DNA of 64,000 nucleotides from Choristoneura fumiferana (Eukaryota > Arthropoda > Insecta > Lepidoptera > Tortricidae), in assembly GCF_025370935.1 (NCBI RefSeq), contig NC_133490.1, positions 2,312,644 to 2,376,643 on the forward strand, written 5' to 3'. The position numbers were made by a program, and so were the translations under genes. Of the stretch, positions 32,170-42,561 are shown piece by piece; the stretch's first letter is position 1; each line of letters opens with the position of its first letter. The notes beneath the pieces are model-generated. The model worked only from the letters and a program-made list of their open reading frames with translations. It made no database searches and was not told where the DNA came from.

Positions 32170-32792
32170 CCTAACCTAACCTAACCAACAAAAAGTTGGA
32201 AAACCCTCGACTTTGTCACTGCAAAGCCCAATAACTCTTGTGATATCGGTTCACCTAGTGGGAGGGTGCTAGGCAGCAACGATATTACTTCCGGTATTTT
32301 GTGTAGCCATCCAGGCTATATTTGTGTGCCAAATTACATTCAAATCCATTTAGGCACACAATACGCACCATTCATCAGTAATGTCAAAGTTTAATAACTT
32401 TAATTAATTTCAAAAAGGGATGAACGGATTTTTATCAAAAAATGTACTTTTCTTTTTAGCATTTGAAAGAAGGTAGGTAAGCGATCTTGACGTGTCTTTT
32501 TATTGCAAAACACTTTTGAAAAATAGGCCACAGGAATGATTATTTACATTATTTTGGTATCATAAAACAGTTCGTGTTTTTTTTAAAACGTTTTTCAATA
32601 AAAAGACTCGTCTAGATTGTTTACCCTTTACCTTTCTAATACTAAAAAAAGAAGTATAGACATAGCTAAGAAATACCACAAAGAAACTTGCTTTCAAACG
32701 GTCCATCCGTTTGAGAGCTACGATACTACAGACAGACAGATATTGACGTCAAACTTATAACACCCTCTTTTTGTGTCGGGGGTTAATAAACA
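32170..32792 (+). repeat. Family H repeat, long decayed copy (tentative)
   Basis: Starts CCTAACCAACAAAAAGTTGG, AAAACCCTCGACTTTGTCAC as at 44231, and ends AAACGGTCCATCCGTTTGAG, AGCTACGATACTACAGACAG, CTCTTTTTGTGTCGGGGGTT. The middle 400 bp is longer than in the 44228 copy and probably holds an insertion. Confidence 0.5.
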
Positions 32793-33084
32793 TTCTCATT
32801 CATAATGTTAGTAGCAAGTAGACTTTACAGGTGTCTCTAAGTAGTAAAACACACCTTTTTTATTCCCTTCGTAAATTTCCATTTCATCAAAACCAATTGT
32901 TTTATTTATAGCTGAATTCTATTTCAAACTCCCCTTTATGTGCGTGTTGCTTGATCAAATATTAACCCGGTTGCCAGTGTCGGGAATAACGCGGAGTTTA
33001 AATCATCGCGGCATACCGCCATCTTCCGGGTCCGGTTGTAAACTTGGAGCGTTTGTCTATCGGTTGTTTTAAAATTCGATTTTT
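32793..33084. other. Unassigned DNA
   Basis: Nothing recognised. Confidence 0.3.
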
Positions 33085-33202
33085 TTTTAAATTTAGCGAT
33101 GGGATGCACCAGAGCAGAGGCAGATCTAGGAAGTGGCGGGACCATTTGGATCGTTTCCAGTCAGACTGGAGAGACTTGTCCAAAATTAGACACACCTTAA
33201 GC
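33085..33202 (+). mobile_element. LINE C-terminal scrap
   Basis: One frame encodes SRGRSRKWRDHLDRFQSDWR followed by DLSKIRHTLS and stop. The RGR..K.WRD.LD.F...W......R..W layout is a common end of RTE-type endonuclease-reverse transcriptases. No tail is seen. Confidence 0.5.
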
Positions 33203-34090
33203 TAAATAAAAAAATTGCGAAATTGGGTTACTTGATTTATTTGATAGTACTTAAGTGGACACACTACCAACTATCGAAACCAGGAGAAACTGTTTTACCT
33301 AACATTTGACAAGGTGTGCAAAGTCTATTATGTAAAATATCATATCATCTAATGTTAAGTGTACAGAGATCTTGGATAGCCCAAGTTTTCAATTATCTAG
33401 ACAAAATTAAAAAGTATATACATACATTTCAACAGCAGACATGAAAAAGACTTAAGTACCTACCTATGTCAAAGTTGCTTTACACAATAGTACGCCACCT
33501 AGGTACTTTCTTTCGTTCTATGAAACAGAGTGTTAATATTAAATCTAATGCAGTAGGTACCTAATCATAAATTAGACTGAAAACAGGCAAAAACATACAA
33601 TTTTACGTAATCTTTACACTATTATTAACGTTAACTCCAATTGTATAGCTGCTTTCAACATGTTAAGGTTTCTATGAAAATTATATAATATTAAAACAAA
33701 ACATTATGCCAACTGACCTCTATAACATCTAAATTTATACCAACCCACCTAATCCAATTTAGACGGCGCTGTCCGTTACGTAATTCTTCCAAGCTTGATA
33801 AATCAGCGCCCCACCCTACGATAACAGAACCTCCATCTTCACCATTTGCGTAAGGGGAGCGCCGGCCATATAGCTCTATTAGGCCATAATCGCCCCTATC
33901 AAGTATTAGTATTAGGCCTGCCCCGTCCAATAAGTCAGAACAACCGATAAAGACTAAACGGCCTTAAACTAAAATAAACAGATGATCTGACCCGTTGCAA
34001 TAAAGGTGTGTAGCCTTTCCCCTAATAAGGCCAGTTTATGGGGCGCGCTAGCATTTAGTTTATGAGCTTGCGCGCGCAACCCCTTGTGGC
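33203..34090. other. Unassigned DNA
   Basis: The minus-strand frame 33691-33930 (79 codons; DGAGLILILDRGDYGLIELY...) has varied, protein-like composition but no splice signals, homologue or repeat context that I can recognise, so it is not called. Confidence 0.35.
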
Positions 34091-34130
34091 TTTAAAAGAA
34101 GTGACATTCTTCGTAAACGTTCAGTTTACA
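34091..34130 (+). promoter_or_regulatory. Possible TATA plus initiator core promoter
   Basis: TTTAAAAG at 34091-34098 and an arthropod-type initiator TCAGTT at 34121-34126 (A at 34123), about 32 bp apart, the normal TATA to start spacing. The surrounding 34030-34180 is richer in G and C than its neighbourhood. No downstream coding exon was found, so the call rests on spacing alone. Confidence 0.22.
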
Positions 34131-34839
34131 CGTGACAGCGAGCGTTTACGGAGCTCGCTTGAATCGACAGTGCAAAAAGCCTTCAAAGCTTAGCTTCAAA
34201 GTGATTTAAATTTACTTGCTTCTTGGTAAAAAAAGTTTCCTTCGGTATTTCGCATGATTAGAGATGTCACTAGTACGAGGATGATGTTTACTACTTAAAT
34301 GATTAAACGAAACTATTAACTTTAATGATTATAAATTTGTTTCTTTTTCTCTTTGAAAATAACATATACCTACTTCAAATAGTTTTGAAACATATTTGTC
34401 AATATTTTTTCTTACTGATCTCTCTTCTATTACTAAGAGATGATAGCAATATGACTGTGAAGATTTAAGTCAGTCAAAGGCAATAAAACACTAGTGGTAT
34501 AATTATTTTTTAAAATTTTGCACAAAAATAATCAATTTTAAAATCAGTGAATCGCGCCCGCTCGTGGTTTGGGCGCCAGTTTCGAGGCGTTTTTGATCGG
34601 AGATTTTGTCGATGGATAGAATCGTTAGATTCCATTCCACGTTCCATTTGATTCGCGATAGCTTTCGGTCGATTTCACAAGATGGCGTCGATCTAGGGGA
34701 TCGAGGAACTTTGGTAAGCATTAAGATTATGACATTGCTAAATTGCATTACATTGTTGTAGCATTTACTGTACAGAAATGTAAAGACAACAAGTTTTTAA
34801 ATAAACGAGTTACACACTTTCAAAAATTGAAAATCCCTC
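34131..34839. other. Unassigned DNA
   Basis: A GGTAAGC donor-like site follows a GC-rich stretch at 34560-34715 on the plus strand, but no coding exon is supported; the overlapping minus-strand frame 34503-34748 is unrecognised. Confidence 0.3.
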
Positions 34840-35010
34840 AACTCTGAAGTTCATCTCAAAAACGGCTAAAATTATTTTGATGTTATAGTTCAAGAGAAAT
34901 CGCTTTTATATAAATAAAACCACATCGAAATCGGTAAATCCGTTTTAGAACTACGATGCCACAGACAGACATTCACACAATCAAACTGCAATTGCGAAGG
35001 CGTACCGTAA
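34840..35010 (+). repeat. Family H-like repeat, diverged
   Basis: AGTTCATCTCAAAAACGGCT, AAATCGGTAAATCCGTTTTAG, AACTACGATGCCACAGACAG in family order, ending without the CTCTTTTTG..GGGGG block. Confidence 0.45.
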
Positions 35011-35107
35011 GGTGAATTTTAAAACCTAGTCAGTGAGTGCGTTAAAATTGTTTAATAATTATTACAAATAATACTTACAATAGAACAAACATAATGATAA
35101 ACATAAA

Positions 35108-35222
35108 TTACAACTCATCATCAGCAGAAAGGCGTCCACCGGTCTTGTGCTTTCCGCATCCACCGCGATCCCGCGATCCTAACCAGTCGTGGCTCCATCT
35201 TGTTGGAGGCCTACCGACAAAT
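35108..35222 (-). mobile_element. RTE-type LINE 3' scrap
   Basis: Minus strand; ACTCATCATCAGCAGAAAGG tail region, then TGGCTCCATCTTGTTGGAGG and CCTACCGAC, the reverse of GR.PTRW coding sequence. Confidence 0.5.
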
Positions 35223-35299
35223 TACAACTATTTACGTAAAACTATCCTAAACATAAAATACTTACATTCAATAAAATTCAATAAAACCAAAAACCAAAA

Positions 35300-35490
35300 C
35301 AAATTTCTTAGTGTTAGCCCCCTTAGGCAAGGTCCCGAAGATGCTGGCAGCATTCCTCTTTGAATAGCCAAGCTAAGTCTTTGTCCGAGAAAGTTGCCAG
35401 CTCTTAGATCCCCTGTGACGTCTAACCTTTATGATATTTCTTTAAAAAAGTTTAAGGCGCTAGGACCCCACGGACCAAGGGTTAAAACAA
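35300..35490 (-). mobile_element. LINE 3' end with LGPWGPSA motif
   Basis: Minus strand. Encodes LGPWGPSAL, then with a break VTGDLRAGNFLGQRLSLAIQ, the same C-terminal block as 14425-14661. A single-base loss after IQRG breaks the frame. A plus-strand frame over part of it (35094-35363) is a shadow. Confidence 0.65.
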
Positions 35491-36176
35491 AACTTGATTT
35501 TACTAGCAATATAGATGTTAACATAAAAATGCTGTAAATAGGTAATCTTTAGTTCATAGTTACTTTGCGGGAAAACCATAACTCCGACAATCTTTTATTA
35601 TCGTTTACGTATTTACCGAAGATTTTCATTTTTCCTTCCTCACTCACGAACGACTAATTATAGGTTTCTTGTTCTCATTTAGGTACTCTTTTCAAGTTAC
35701 TGTAATATTTTTACGTGCAATTTACTTTTAATGCAATAATTACAGTTCTAGCGTGGTGCGGGTGACAGTTGCGCACCGTTTCGTTTTACTCAAAAAAAGT
35801 TGCTGCGGTCTAAATATAATGGAAGTATATTTCAGTTGTAGCCTGAATATGACGGGCGTAAAATATTTGAACATAAAAACTATGTTATGCGTAATAAATT
35901 TAACCTATCAGATGTTTATAATCTACCTATTAATAAAATTCAAAGCACAATTAAGTGAAGAAACGTAATATGCATGTAACGTAACACCAGAGACTCGTTT
36001 AGTGATGAGGCCTAATGGATCTTGAGTTATATCGGTACTTATTAATTGGTAACTAGCTAACATTCTTGTAAACTTGCGTTGCCTTACTAAAGTGGCAAAT
36101 AATATTCCAACCTAGAATTTCACTAATATTGTCATCAAAATTAGCGTAATCATCGGTTTAGTTATGACATTAATTT
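35491..36176. other. Unassigned AT-rich DNA
   Basis: No feature recognised. Confidence 0.35.
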
Positions 36177-36358
36177 CATATTAAATATAATGACCCGGAT
36201 AACTCACGTCTTAAATCGAGTTTAGCTCGACATGTTTCGGGCTAATCCGTAGCCCTTCGTCTCCGGAGCAACGCGACTCAGCGGCTGCTGCAACACGCGC
36301 ACTGATGTGCTAAACTCGATGTAAGACGTGAGTTATCCGGGTCATTATATTTAATATG
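36177..36358. mobile_element. Foldback MITE with 50-bp arms
   Basis: Left arm 36177-36226 (CATATTAAATATAATGACCC ... CGAGTTTAGC) and right arm 36309-36358 match at 49 of 50 positions when one is reversed. The 82-bp centre contains TCGACATGTTTCGGGCTAATCCG and GCAACGCGACTCAGCGGC. Decayed relatives: 23080-23228, 16585-16645 and 5640-5690. No coding capacity. Confidence 0.88.
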
Positions 36359-37065
36359 AGTGAGTCTCACGGTAGTTTCATGTTCAATACATTAATTTCA
36401 TTTAAAATATATTAATTTAAATATTTAGATTATTAGTTTCGGCGCCGTTTTTGACGCTCCGTGTATGACACGCGACGGCGACGGTTGTTTGAGAAACGTG
36501 CTAGTGGGCATAGTCATACTTTTCCATACAAAGAATATATTTTTGCCTGACACGTTCTACGTACTACGGTTTAGGTATGGTAGGTACGTACGGTGCAGTG
36601 GGTAGAGACTTTTATGCAAAAATACTTTTTTTTTTTAGCCTATTTTTGTGTCCCACTGCTGGGCAAAGGCCTCTCCTCTCTTGCTCCACTCCTGCCTATC
36701 AAAGGCGAGCTCCCGCCATCCCGCAAAAATACTTAACTTACTTAAATAGTCAACGGACTTGGCCAACTGCGGCTGGTCTTCAGTTGTCGCAAATTTGCAA
36801 ATGCCACACAAAAAGTAATTTAAATGTAACGAGTATGTATGTAGCTGTCATTATGGCATGAACACCCGAACAAACACGTACAAGAAGCTCCAAACATTAT
36901 AAATTTACCTTTCGTTTATCCCTAGTGGGTAGAAGTTATCAGAAAAAGTACTCTTGCAAGGTCTCAAAGTACAATCGTATTTTTGTTAAAAATAGGTGGC
37001 GTGCGAAAAATGGACTGACCCAAATAACTTCCCATTACCGGAGGAGTCCATTTTGTTCATTGGAT
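36359..37065. other. Mostly unassigned DNA with one RTE scrap
   Basis: At 36635-36722 a minus-strand scrap reads GTGTCCCACTGCTGGGCAAA, GGCCTCTCCTCTCTTGCTCC, the common end of an RTE-type LINE family. The rest is unassigned. Confidence 0.4.
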
Positions 37066-37290
37066 TTGAAAGAAAGAAAGAAAGAAAGAAAATACATTTA
37101 TTTAACGCCATAAAAACAAACATAGGAACAAACAGAACAAATAAAGACATACATGACGCTAAACAGGTCCCCACTCAGCATAATGCCACGGCAAGCCGTG
37201 GCGCTGATTTTCAGTGAGGACCTTATCTAAAAACTAACTTAAAATAAAAATTTAAAATAAAATAAAACAAATATTAAATTGTATGGCAAC
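37066..37290 (-). mobile_element. LINE 3' end, GAAAG-tailed family F
   Basis: Minus strand; GAAAGAAAG tail at 37070-37092, ACATTTATTTAACG, then CCCCACTCAGCATAATGCC and GGCGCTGATTTTCAGTGAGG. Parallel to 25793-26225. Open frames on both strands are produced by the tail repeat. Confidence 0.65.
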
Positions 37291-37619
37291 ACCGGCTTAA
37301 ACAGTTCAATCGTGTGCAGTTGAAATGTTTTAAGTCACCGCCAAAAGTATACTTTGCAAATATGAATAATGCATATTACTGTTAAAATGGTTATTTAAAA
37401 ACAACATGCTACATACTTGACTCCTTAAAACAAAAACACAGGTATTTCTATTAAAAGTATCTTACTTGACTAAATAATACGCCAACCAACAGTGGATACA
37501 TTTTTGAGATCGTAACGTAACGTAATAAACCGAACTCATTCAGTCTACCGCCAATTGGTAAAGCGAAATCGACGTTTCTAGCTTATTAATAAGGACAACA
37601 AACATTATGAGCGCCTAAA
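37291..37619. other. Unassigned DNA downstream of the large LINE
   Basis: No feature recognised. The exact 3' limit of the retrotransposon above is not fixed; it may lie between 37560 and 37650. Confidence 0.35.
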
Positions 37620-37677
37620 GTGAAAAAGAAAAATAAATAAAAAAAATCCAAGGTAAGATTGAGAGGTGCCTACTTAT

Positions 37678-39738
37678 TCATTTTCTCAATTGTAAGTTTA
37701 AAAAATGGTTTTTACATTTAAATTTAAAACCAGTTGTTGATTTTAGCGCACGAATGGGTGGAGGAATGTTGTTCCAACATTTGGTGGCGGCGTAACGAAA
37801 ACTACCACGAAATGCAGCTGATTTGTGTCGAGGATAAGTTAGCTGCAGGAACCTGCAGGACCTAACTTGGGGCGATCTTGCGTTACGTGCCCAGGCTAGC
37901 TTACTGTAAAGGTACGAGGGCGACTGTTGCTTCATAATGCCAAACATAAGGCAAGCTAAATGTAATTTTTGGCGGGAGTACATATTCAGAATCCTATTTT
38001 GATTTAAATATGGTGATACATGCGCACGTGGCGGTATATGGAAGCAAAAACGCGCGCAGGCGTTTTGAACCCTCTGAACCAGCCTATGGGTCCGTGCCAG
38101 AAGGCGAGGCCCGTACACAGTGTCACAATAATTTAGTTTAGAGAGCACAAGTGCCTCACATAACCGCACTCTAAGCTCAATATCAATAAAATCACGAATT
38201 CTGTAAAGGATTTTAAGCCTATAGAAGCAGTTACGAACTGTGCTAAGTATATAATCTTCAAACCGTAACTGCTCGTCCATTAAAATTCCCAAGTTTCGAG
38301 CTTTTTCTACGCGTTCAAGGCAATTATGATTTATGTGTACTGTGAAATTGCTTTTTGATAATTCATCTATTTGTTTTTTTGTGCCTAGTAATAAGTATTT
38401 AGATTTAGTAGGATTTAATGCAAGAGAATTTAAAAATGACCACCTAGAAATGTTTTCAAGATCCTCATTAAGTTTTTCAACCTCTGATTTTATGCTGTTT
38501 ACATCACACGAAATATATAATTGCAAGTCATCTGCATAAATATGATATTGACAATGTTTAATGACTTGCGTGATATCACAACTGTACAGAATAAAAAGAA
38601 TAGGACCCAAAATTGAGCCCTGTGGAACACCTCTGGGTACGGGATGGATATCCGACTTGCAACTCCCACCATTAGGTCCCTGGATTTCCACAAGCTGGCT
38701 TCGATTACCGAGATAGCTAGCAAACCATTTAACGGTGTTAGGCTCAAATCCATAATAAGTCATTTTTGACAGCAGTAAGGATATATTGATGGTATCGAAC
38801 GCCCTCGAAAAATCCAACAGTGTGAGTATCGTACCACGGCCCCTGTCCTGAGCAGTTAAAATATTGTCTGTTACGTCGAGTAAGGCAGTTGCCGTGCTTC
38901 GGTGCTTACGAAAGCCCGATTGAACCACCGGTAGAATCTCAGTAAACTCCAAGTAGTCAGTTAACTGTTGACAAACTATTCTCTCAAGTACTTTAGAAAG
39001 GCAAGGTAATATACTAATCGGTCGTAGGTCTTTTACGTATACTGGATTAGGAATTTTAGGAATAGGACGTACCACAGAAACTTTCCAAGCATCTGGAAAT
39101 GATTGGGTTTTTATCGATAAATTCATCATCGCAGTTATGACTCCTAGGGTACGAGGTAAAGTGAGGAGAATCATGTTCAAAGCTATTTCATCAACGCCCT
39201 GAGCATTAGACTTTAGGCTCTGAATAATTTTAAGAACTAGTTCCTCTGTGACTGACTTCAGTGTAAATGTGGAGGACCCAAAAGAGTTAAATTCGTAAAA
39301 TGTAAGTTGACTGATTGAGATTTCATTGCTACTAGGTAGATTTAGAAAGTGTTCATTAATAGTATTAGGGTCATTAAAATGTTTAGGCAATTGCTTCTCA
39401 TTACTAATAAAAACATCATTCTTAAGATTTTTCCACAGAACTTTAGAGTTATTAGCACAACGGTTTATCCTGTGTGAAAAATACGCACGCTTCTCATTAA
39501 ATATAGCACAGGTAACCAAACGCTTTAAATCCTTATAGTACTCCTTGTGCACTTGAGAGTTTGTGCGTTTATACCTTGCGTGAGCATCATTGCGGAGACT
39601 AATCATTTTCTTTACCGTATGTGTAATCCAGGGGCTGTTACGGGGCTTGATATAGGTGGACCTAACCGGAGCGTGTACGTCGAACAAGGAGATAAGATTA
39701 GCGTTGAATGCGTCTACCATTTCACTCACGTTAGACAA
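37678..39738 (-). CDS. LINE ORF2, reverse transcriptase part
   Basis: 686 codons, intact. Functions in target-primed reverse transcription: copies the element RNA at a nicked chromosomal site. The RT domain spans about residues 215-480: LRPISILP (about 238), motif A LLDFSRAFDTI (309 is the first catalytic Asp), GVPQGSILGP (370-379) and the catalytic YADD (401-404). The C-terminal third (LCEALVLSKLNYCDTVYG, then a conserved Trp-rich end) is typical of CR1-like proteins. The true reading frame extends upstream of the Met at 39738: an in-frame SHRPLKDIHEPDFNRDL stretch continues to about 39835, where a one-base loss in an A run separates it from the endonuclease. The listed start is therefore internal, not a real translation start. 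Not a host gene. Confidence 0.92.
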   Translation of the reverse strand: MSNVSEMVDAFNANLISLFDVHAPVRSTYIKPRNSPWITHTVKKMISLRNDAHARYKRTNSQVHKEYYKDLKRLVTCAIFNEKRAYFSHRINRCANNSKVLWKNLKNDVFISNEKQLPKHFNDPNTINEHFLNLPSSNEISISQLTFYEFNSFGSSTFTLKSVTEELVLKIIQSLKSNAQGVDEIALNMILLTLPRTLGVITAMMNLSIKTQSFPDAWKVSVVRPIPKIPNPVYVKDLRPISILPCLSKVLERIVCQQLTDYLEFTEILPVVQSGFRKHRSTATALLDVTDNILTAQDRGRGTILTLLDFSRAFDTINISLLLSKMTYYGFEPNTVKWFASYLGNRSQLVEIQGPNGGSCKSDIHPVPRGVPQGSILGPILFILYSCDITQVIKHCQYHIYADDLQLYISCDVNSIKSEVEKLNEDLENISRWSFLNSLALNPTKSKYLLLGTKKQIDELSKSNFTVHINHNCLERVEKARNLGILMDEQLRFEDYILSTVRNCFYRLKILYRIRDFIDIELRVRLCEALVLSKLNYCDTVYGPRLLARTHRLVQRVQNACARFCFHIPPRAHVSPYLNQNRILNMYSRQKLHLACLMFGIMKQQSPSYLYSKLAWARNARSPQVRSCRFLQLTYPRHKSAAFRGSFRYAATKCWNNIPPPIRALKSTTGFKFKCKNHFLNLQLRK

Positions 39739-39803
39739 ACTAAGAATATTTTCCCACTCAATGTTGTTGAGATCACGGTTGAAGTCGGGCTCGTGGATGT
39801 CTT

Positions 39804-40519
39804 TTAATGGTCTGTGTGAAATAAGTCTTGGGACAGGTTTTCTATCTTAATGTTAAGTTGGCAGGTAACGAATGCGTGAGAGCTAAGATCCGGTATGTAA
39901 TTAACGTGAGTGCAGCACACAGGTGCGTCGGTACAAACCAGGTCCAAAAGCGTACTACTGTTATCAGTGAAGTGAGTAGGCTCATTTACACATTGTAAAA
40001 GGTCAAAACAGCGTAAGAAATTCGTAAGTTTTTGCGTACGTATATCACTAATATTTGTCATGTTAACATTAAAATCCCCAAGTAGAATAATGAAGTCGTA
40101 CCTTGCAAATGAGCTGACAGAACCGGTTAATGCGTCAATAAAGGTATCTATTTCAAGCCAGGGCGGACGATATGCAGTACCAATAGCGACCCTCGCACCC
40201 CTGACACTAAGGCTAAGCCACATTTGCTCGACGAGCGGTGCAACAGGATGTTTACAAACGCGTGCATTAATACCGTGTTTAACAAAAACCCTACCCCTCC
40301 ACCCCTCGAGCGCACATCCAAAGGTCGCGGCACGTGTTTTAATGTAAATCCGGGAACGACTGGTGCGCGCGCATCCTCGCCCTCTCTCAGCCAAGTTTCG
40401 TTTATGGCCATAATGTCAACGGAATGAGTTTGCATTGCCACTATGAATTCCTCATGTTTTGTGCCCAATGAGCAGGGATTTAACAAACCAACTAATAGTT
40501 TGCTGCATTTATTTACCAT
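39804..40519 (-). pseudogene. LINE ORF2, APE-type endonuclease part
   Basis: N-terminal endonuclease of ORF2, which nicks the target DNA. The likely start is the Met at 40519 (MVNKCSKLLVGLLNPCSLG). Motifs in order: LLNPCS with the N-terminal Asn, INETWL with the metal-binding Glu, GTAYRPP, LLGDFNV with the catalytic Asp and Asn, and SSHAFV where most APE endonucleases have SDH. Two frames are involved: the first runs from 40519 to about 40285, the second from there to 39804. The switch lies in GGGTTTTTG at about 40281-40300. A second shift near 39836-39842 (in an A run on the coding strand) separates it from the RT frame. The Ser in place of Asp at SDH may be a family feature or a mutation. 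Confidence 0.8.
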
Positions 40520-40833
40520 GATGATAAGTTCGGAGTGATTAAATAGAATAAATACAAGTAACAAAGAATGGCAGATGGCGAAGAGAAATATTGACATAAT
40601 TGTAGTAAATGTAGACAGTATAGGCATAAGCACAAGTAAATAATCGACGGAGTACACACGAAGTATGATAATTGTATGATAATATTGAAATAGGCTATAT
40701 TGTTATCTCGGTTATGAACATAATTTTTTATTGCGATAAAGTGCGATTTTTCCTTTTTATAATGTTGATAAGAATTGTTTTTTTTGCACAAAAGTAAACG
40801 TGACATATAAATGAGTATGGTTGAATAAATTCA
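40520..40833 (-). other. Spacer between LINE ORF1 and ORF2
   Basis: AT-rich, 314 bp, with no coding similarity. Open frames here on either strand have no recognised domain. Confidence 0.6.
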
Positions 40834-41908
40834 TCAAAAAGCACCCGTGGCAAAAACCTTCCCAATATCCGCCTCCGAGCGTATCCGACTGGCAGCAGAG
40901 TCCTTGTGACGACGAACATAAACCCGGCCGTCCTTCGTCCAGTGGAACCTCCACCCCAGGCGCACACACTCCTGCCGCGCAAGGTAAAAGAGCGACCTAT
41001 TTAGTCTGGTGAGTCGCTCATTCACATAGAACCTGCTCGGATTACCCGGCAGGTCAAAGCCGGAGGTGTCCGCTCCCCGGCGCACACGCGCAGCGCGCAG
41101 CAGCTCACCTCGCGGCCCGCGGCGCGCGAGCCGCACGATCAGTGGGCGCGGGCGCGCGCTCATACCAGAAACTGCTTGTCCAGTGCCATCCACAGAGCTC
41201 TGCGTCAGCGGCGACATCGCGGACGGCATGGACTCGCCCGCAGGCAGCCGACGACGCGGACCCACTCGCTCAGCAAATACGATGTCGCGTTCATCCAGGC
41301 CGACACCGAGCTTATGAGCAACTAAACACACGAGATGGGTTGGACTCTCATTGGAGTGTTCAGGTATCCCCGTCAGCTCGAGGTCATTTAAAAGGAGATC
41401 CTGATCGCGGTCGCAGAGCTCGAGCTTAAGCGCGGCGACAGTGGCGGCCAGCTCCCCGTCGGCGGCTGCCCGCCGCCACCGGCCGCTCCTCTATACGCTC
41501 CTCCAAGCGCTTCACTCTCTCCTCCATACCGACGAACCGAGCCTGGAAACCCTCAATAAATCGGTGCAGTTCCACCATCTCCTGCCGAAGGCCCGCCATC
41601 TCATCCCTCACAGCACTAAATTCCGTGCGGAAGAGGCGAAGTTGTTCAGCGACTTCCTGGTTCTGACTGGGCGATGGCGTGCCGCCTCCGCTCTCACCGA
41701 GCTCACTGCACTTGATAGGCGTGTCCGTATCTGCGGACGGACACCTGCGGGGGGCCTTTGCCTTACATGCGGCACATGTCCAGGTAGTGGACACGCGAGC
41801 GGTTTGCGGGATGCTGACGCAGCCCTTATGGTACACCGCCGCGCATTCGGTGCATTTGGCGACCCCTGACGACGAAATAAATTTTCCACAACCTGAACAG
41901 TTAGCCAT
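40834..41908 (-). pseudogene. LINE ORF1, PHD-like finger plus FP-like C-terminal domain
   Basis: Encodes the RNA-binding/chaperone-type protein of the element, in two frames. N-terminal half (41908-41426): MANCSGCGKFI then a Cys/His cluster C..C, C..C.A.YH..C and C..C that fits a PHD-like zinc finger (about residues 4-49), then a Ser-rich linker and a Leu/Glu-rich coiled coil (about 85-150). C-terminal half (frame open from about 41475 to 40834): ELAATVAALKLELCDRDQDL, HLVCLVAHKLGVGLDERDI, a basic Arg-rich region, and FYVNERLTRLNRSLFYLARQ followed by WRFHWTKDGRVYVR, the pattern of the FP-protein-like C-terminal domain found in many insect LINE ORF1 proteins. The two frames overlap in VAAGS..../ADGELAATV at 41440-41480: one extra or missing base in a G/C run. 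About 358 residues if joined. Start chosen at 41908 because the zinc finger begins there. Confidence 0.85.
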
Positions 41909-42235
41909 ATTTATAATGAAGCAAAGTTAGCTATAATCACACAGCAATTTGTTCACAGCCTCACAGATGCAACCCACCAGTCCAAACGTACGCGCACTCA
42001 CTATTTCTAATTAATCTTTGACCGCGGGATTACGGCGGTTGAATGACAAACGATCAATCACAGCGCGCGCGACTTTCGCACTTGAGTCAATCCCGTGAGC
42101 CGCGTAACTTGCGTGCAGAGCGTTTACTTTATAATATTTGCGCTTCACTACCCGACGGTGATCACAAGAACTTGTTTATAAATTGTCTAGTTTTATTGAT
42201 GTTTGTCACAAATCACTTATCATAACGCTTAGTGT
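41909..42235 (-). other. Probable 5' UTR/promoter of the LINE
   Basis: Lies upstream of ORF1 on the minus strand; GC-rich patches with CG dinucleotides (GCGCGCGCGAC at about 42061). The 5' limit is unknown. LINEs carry an internal promoter in this position, so regulatory content is expected but not shown. Confidence 0.4.
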
Positions 42236-42549
42236 TTATTGTTTAAGTCTTATTTATGTTAGTTTCACGTTTCAACTAGTATTAAAAACTGTATTTTAAA
42301 ATATACTTTATAAGAGCAGTGACGCAGTGATGTTTACTATCTGACAAGCCGGTCAAAGATTTAATGGAATGGGTCAAGGGTGAGCCCATGTTTAAGCCAA
42401 ACTACTAAACTAAACTGGTTTGAATTGGTTTCATCCGGTTTGTGAAAATTGTAAGTCCCATTTTACACATAAAACAATAGTGCTCCTGAACACGGTACTA
42501 TAGAGAAAGTAGAGAAAATGAACAAAATCAGGAATTCTAACTATAGGCT
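42236..42549. other. Unassigned DNA
   Basis: Nothing recognised. Confidence 0.3.
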
Positions 42550-42561
42550 GTTATGATTATT

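Larger units (their letters stand above)
37620..42235 (-). mobile_element. Near full-length CR1-type non-LTR retrotransposon
   Basis: About 4.6 kb on the minus strand: a GC-richer 5' region (41909 to about 42235), ORF1 (41908-40834), a spacer of about 310 bp, ORF2 (40519-37678) and a short AT-rich 3' end near 37620-37677. ORF1 with PHD-like finger plus ORF2 with APE endonuclease and RT is the layout of the CR1 group (including the Zenon-like elements of Lepidoptera). One frameshift in ORF1 and two in ORF2 explain the apparent fragments; each is repaired by a single-base change. GC content of ORF1 is much higher than flanking DNA. The 5' end and target duplication were not located, so full length is inferred. 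Confidence 0.85.

Noticed and set aside
33691..33930. 79-codon minus-strand frame with varied composition
   Set aside because: Looks protein-like but has no homologue I recognise and no exon signals. It could be checked with RNA reads.
41066..41930. Plus-strand frames opposite LINE ORF1
   Set aside because: They are shadows produced by the GC-rich ORF1 on the other strand.
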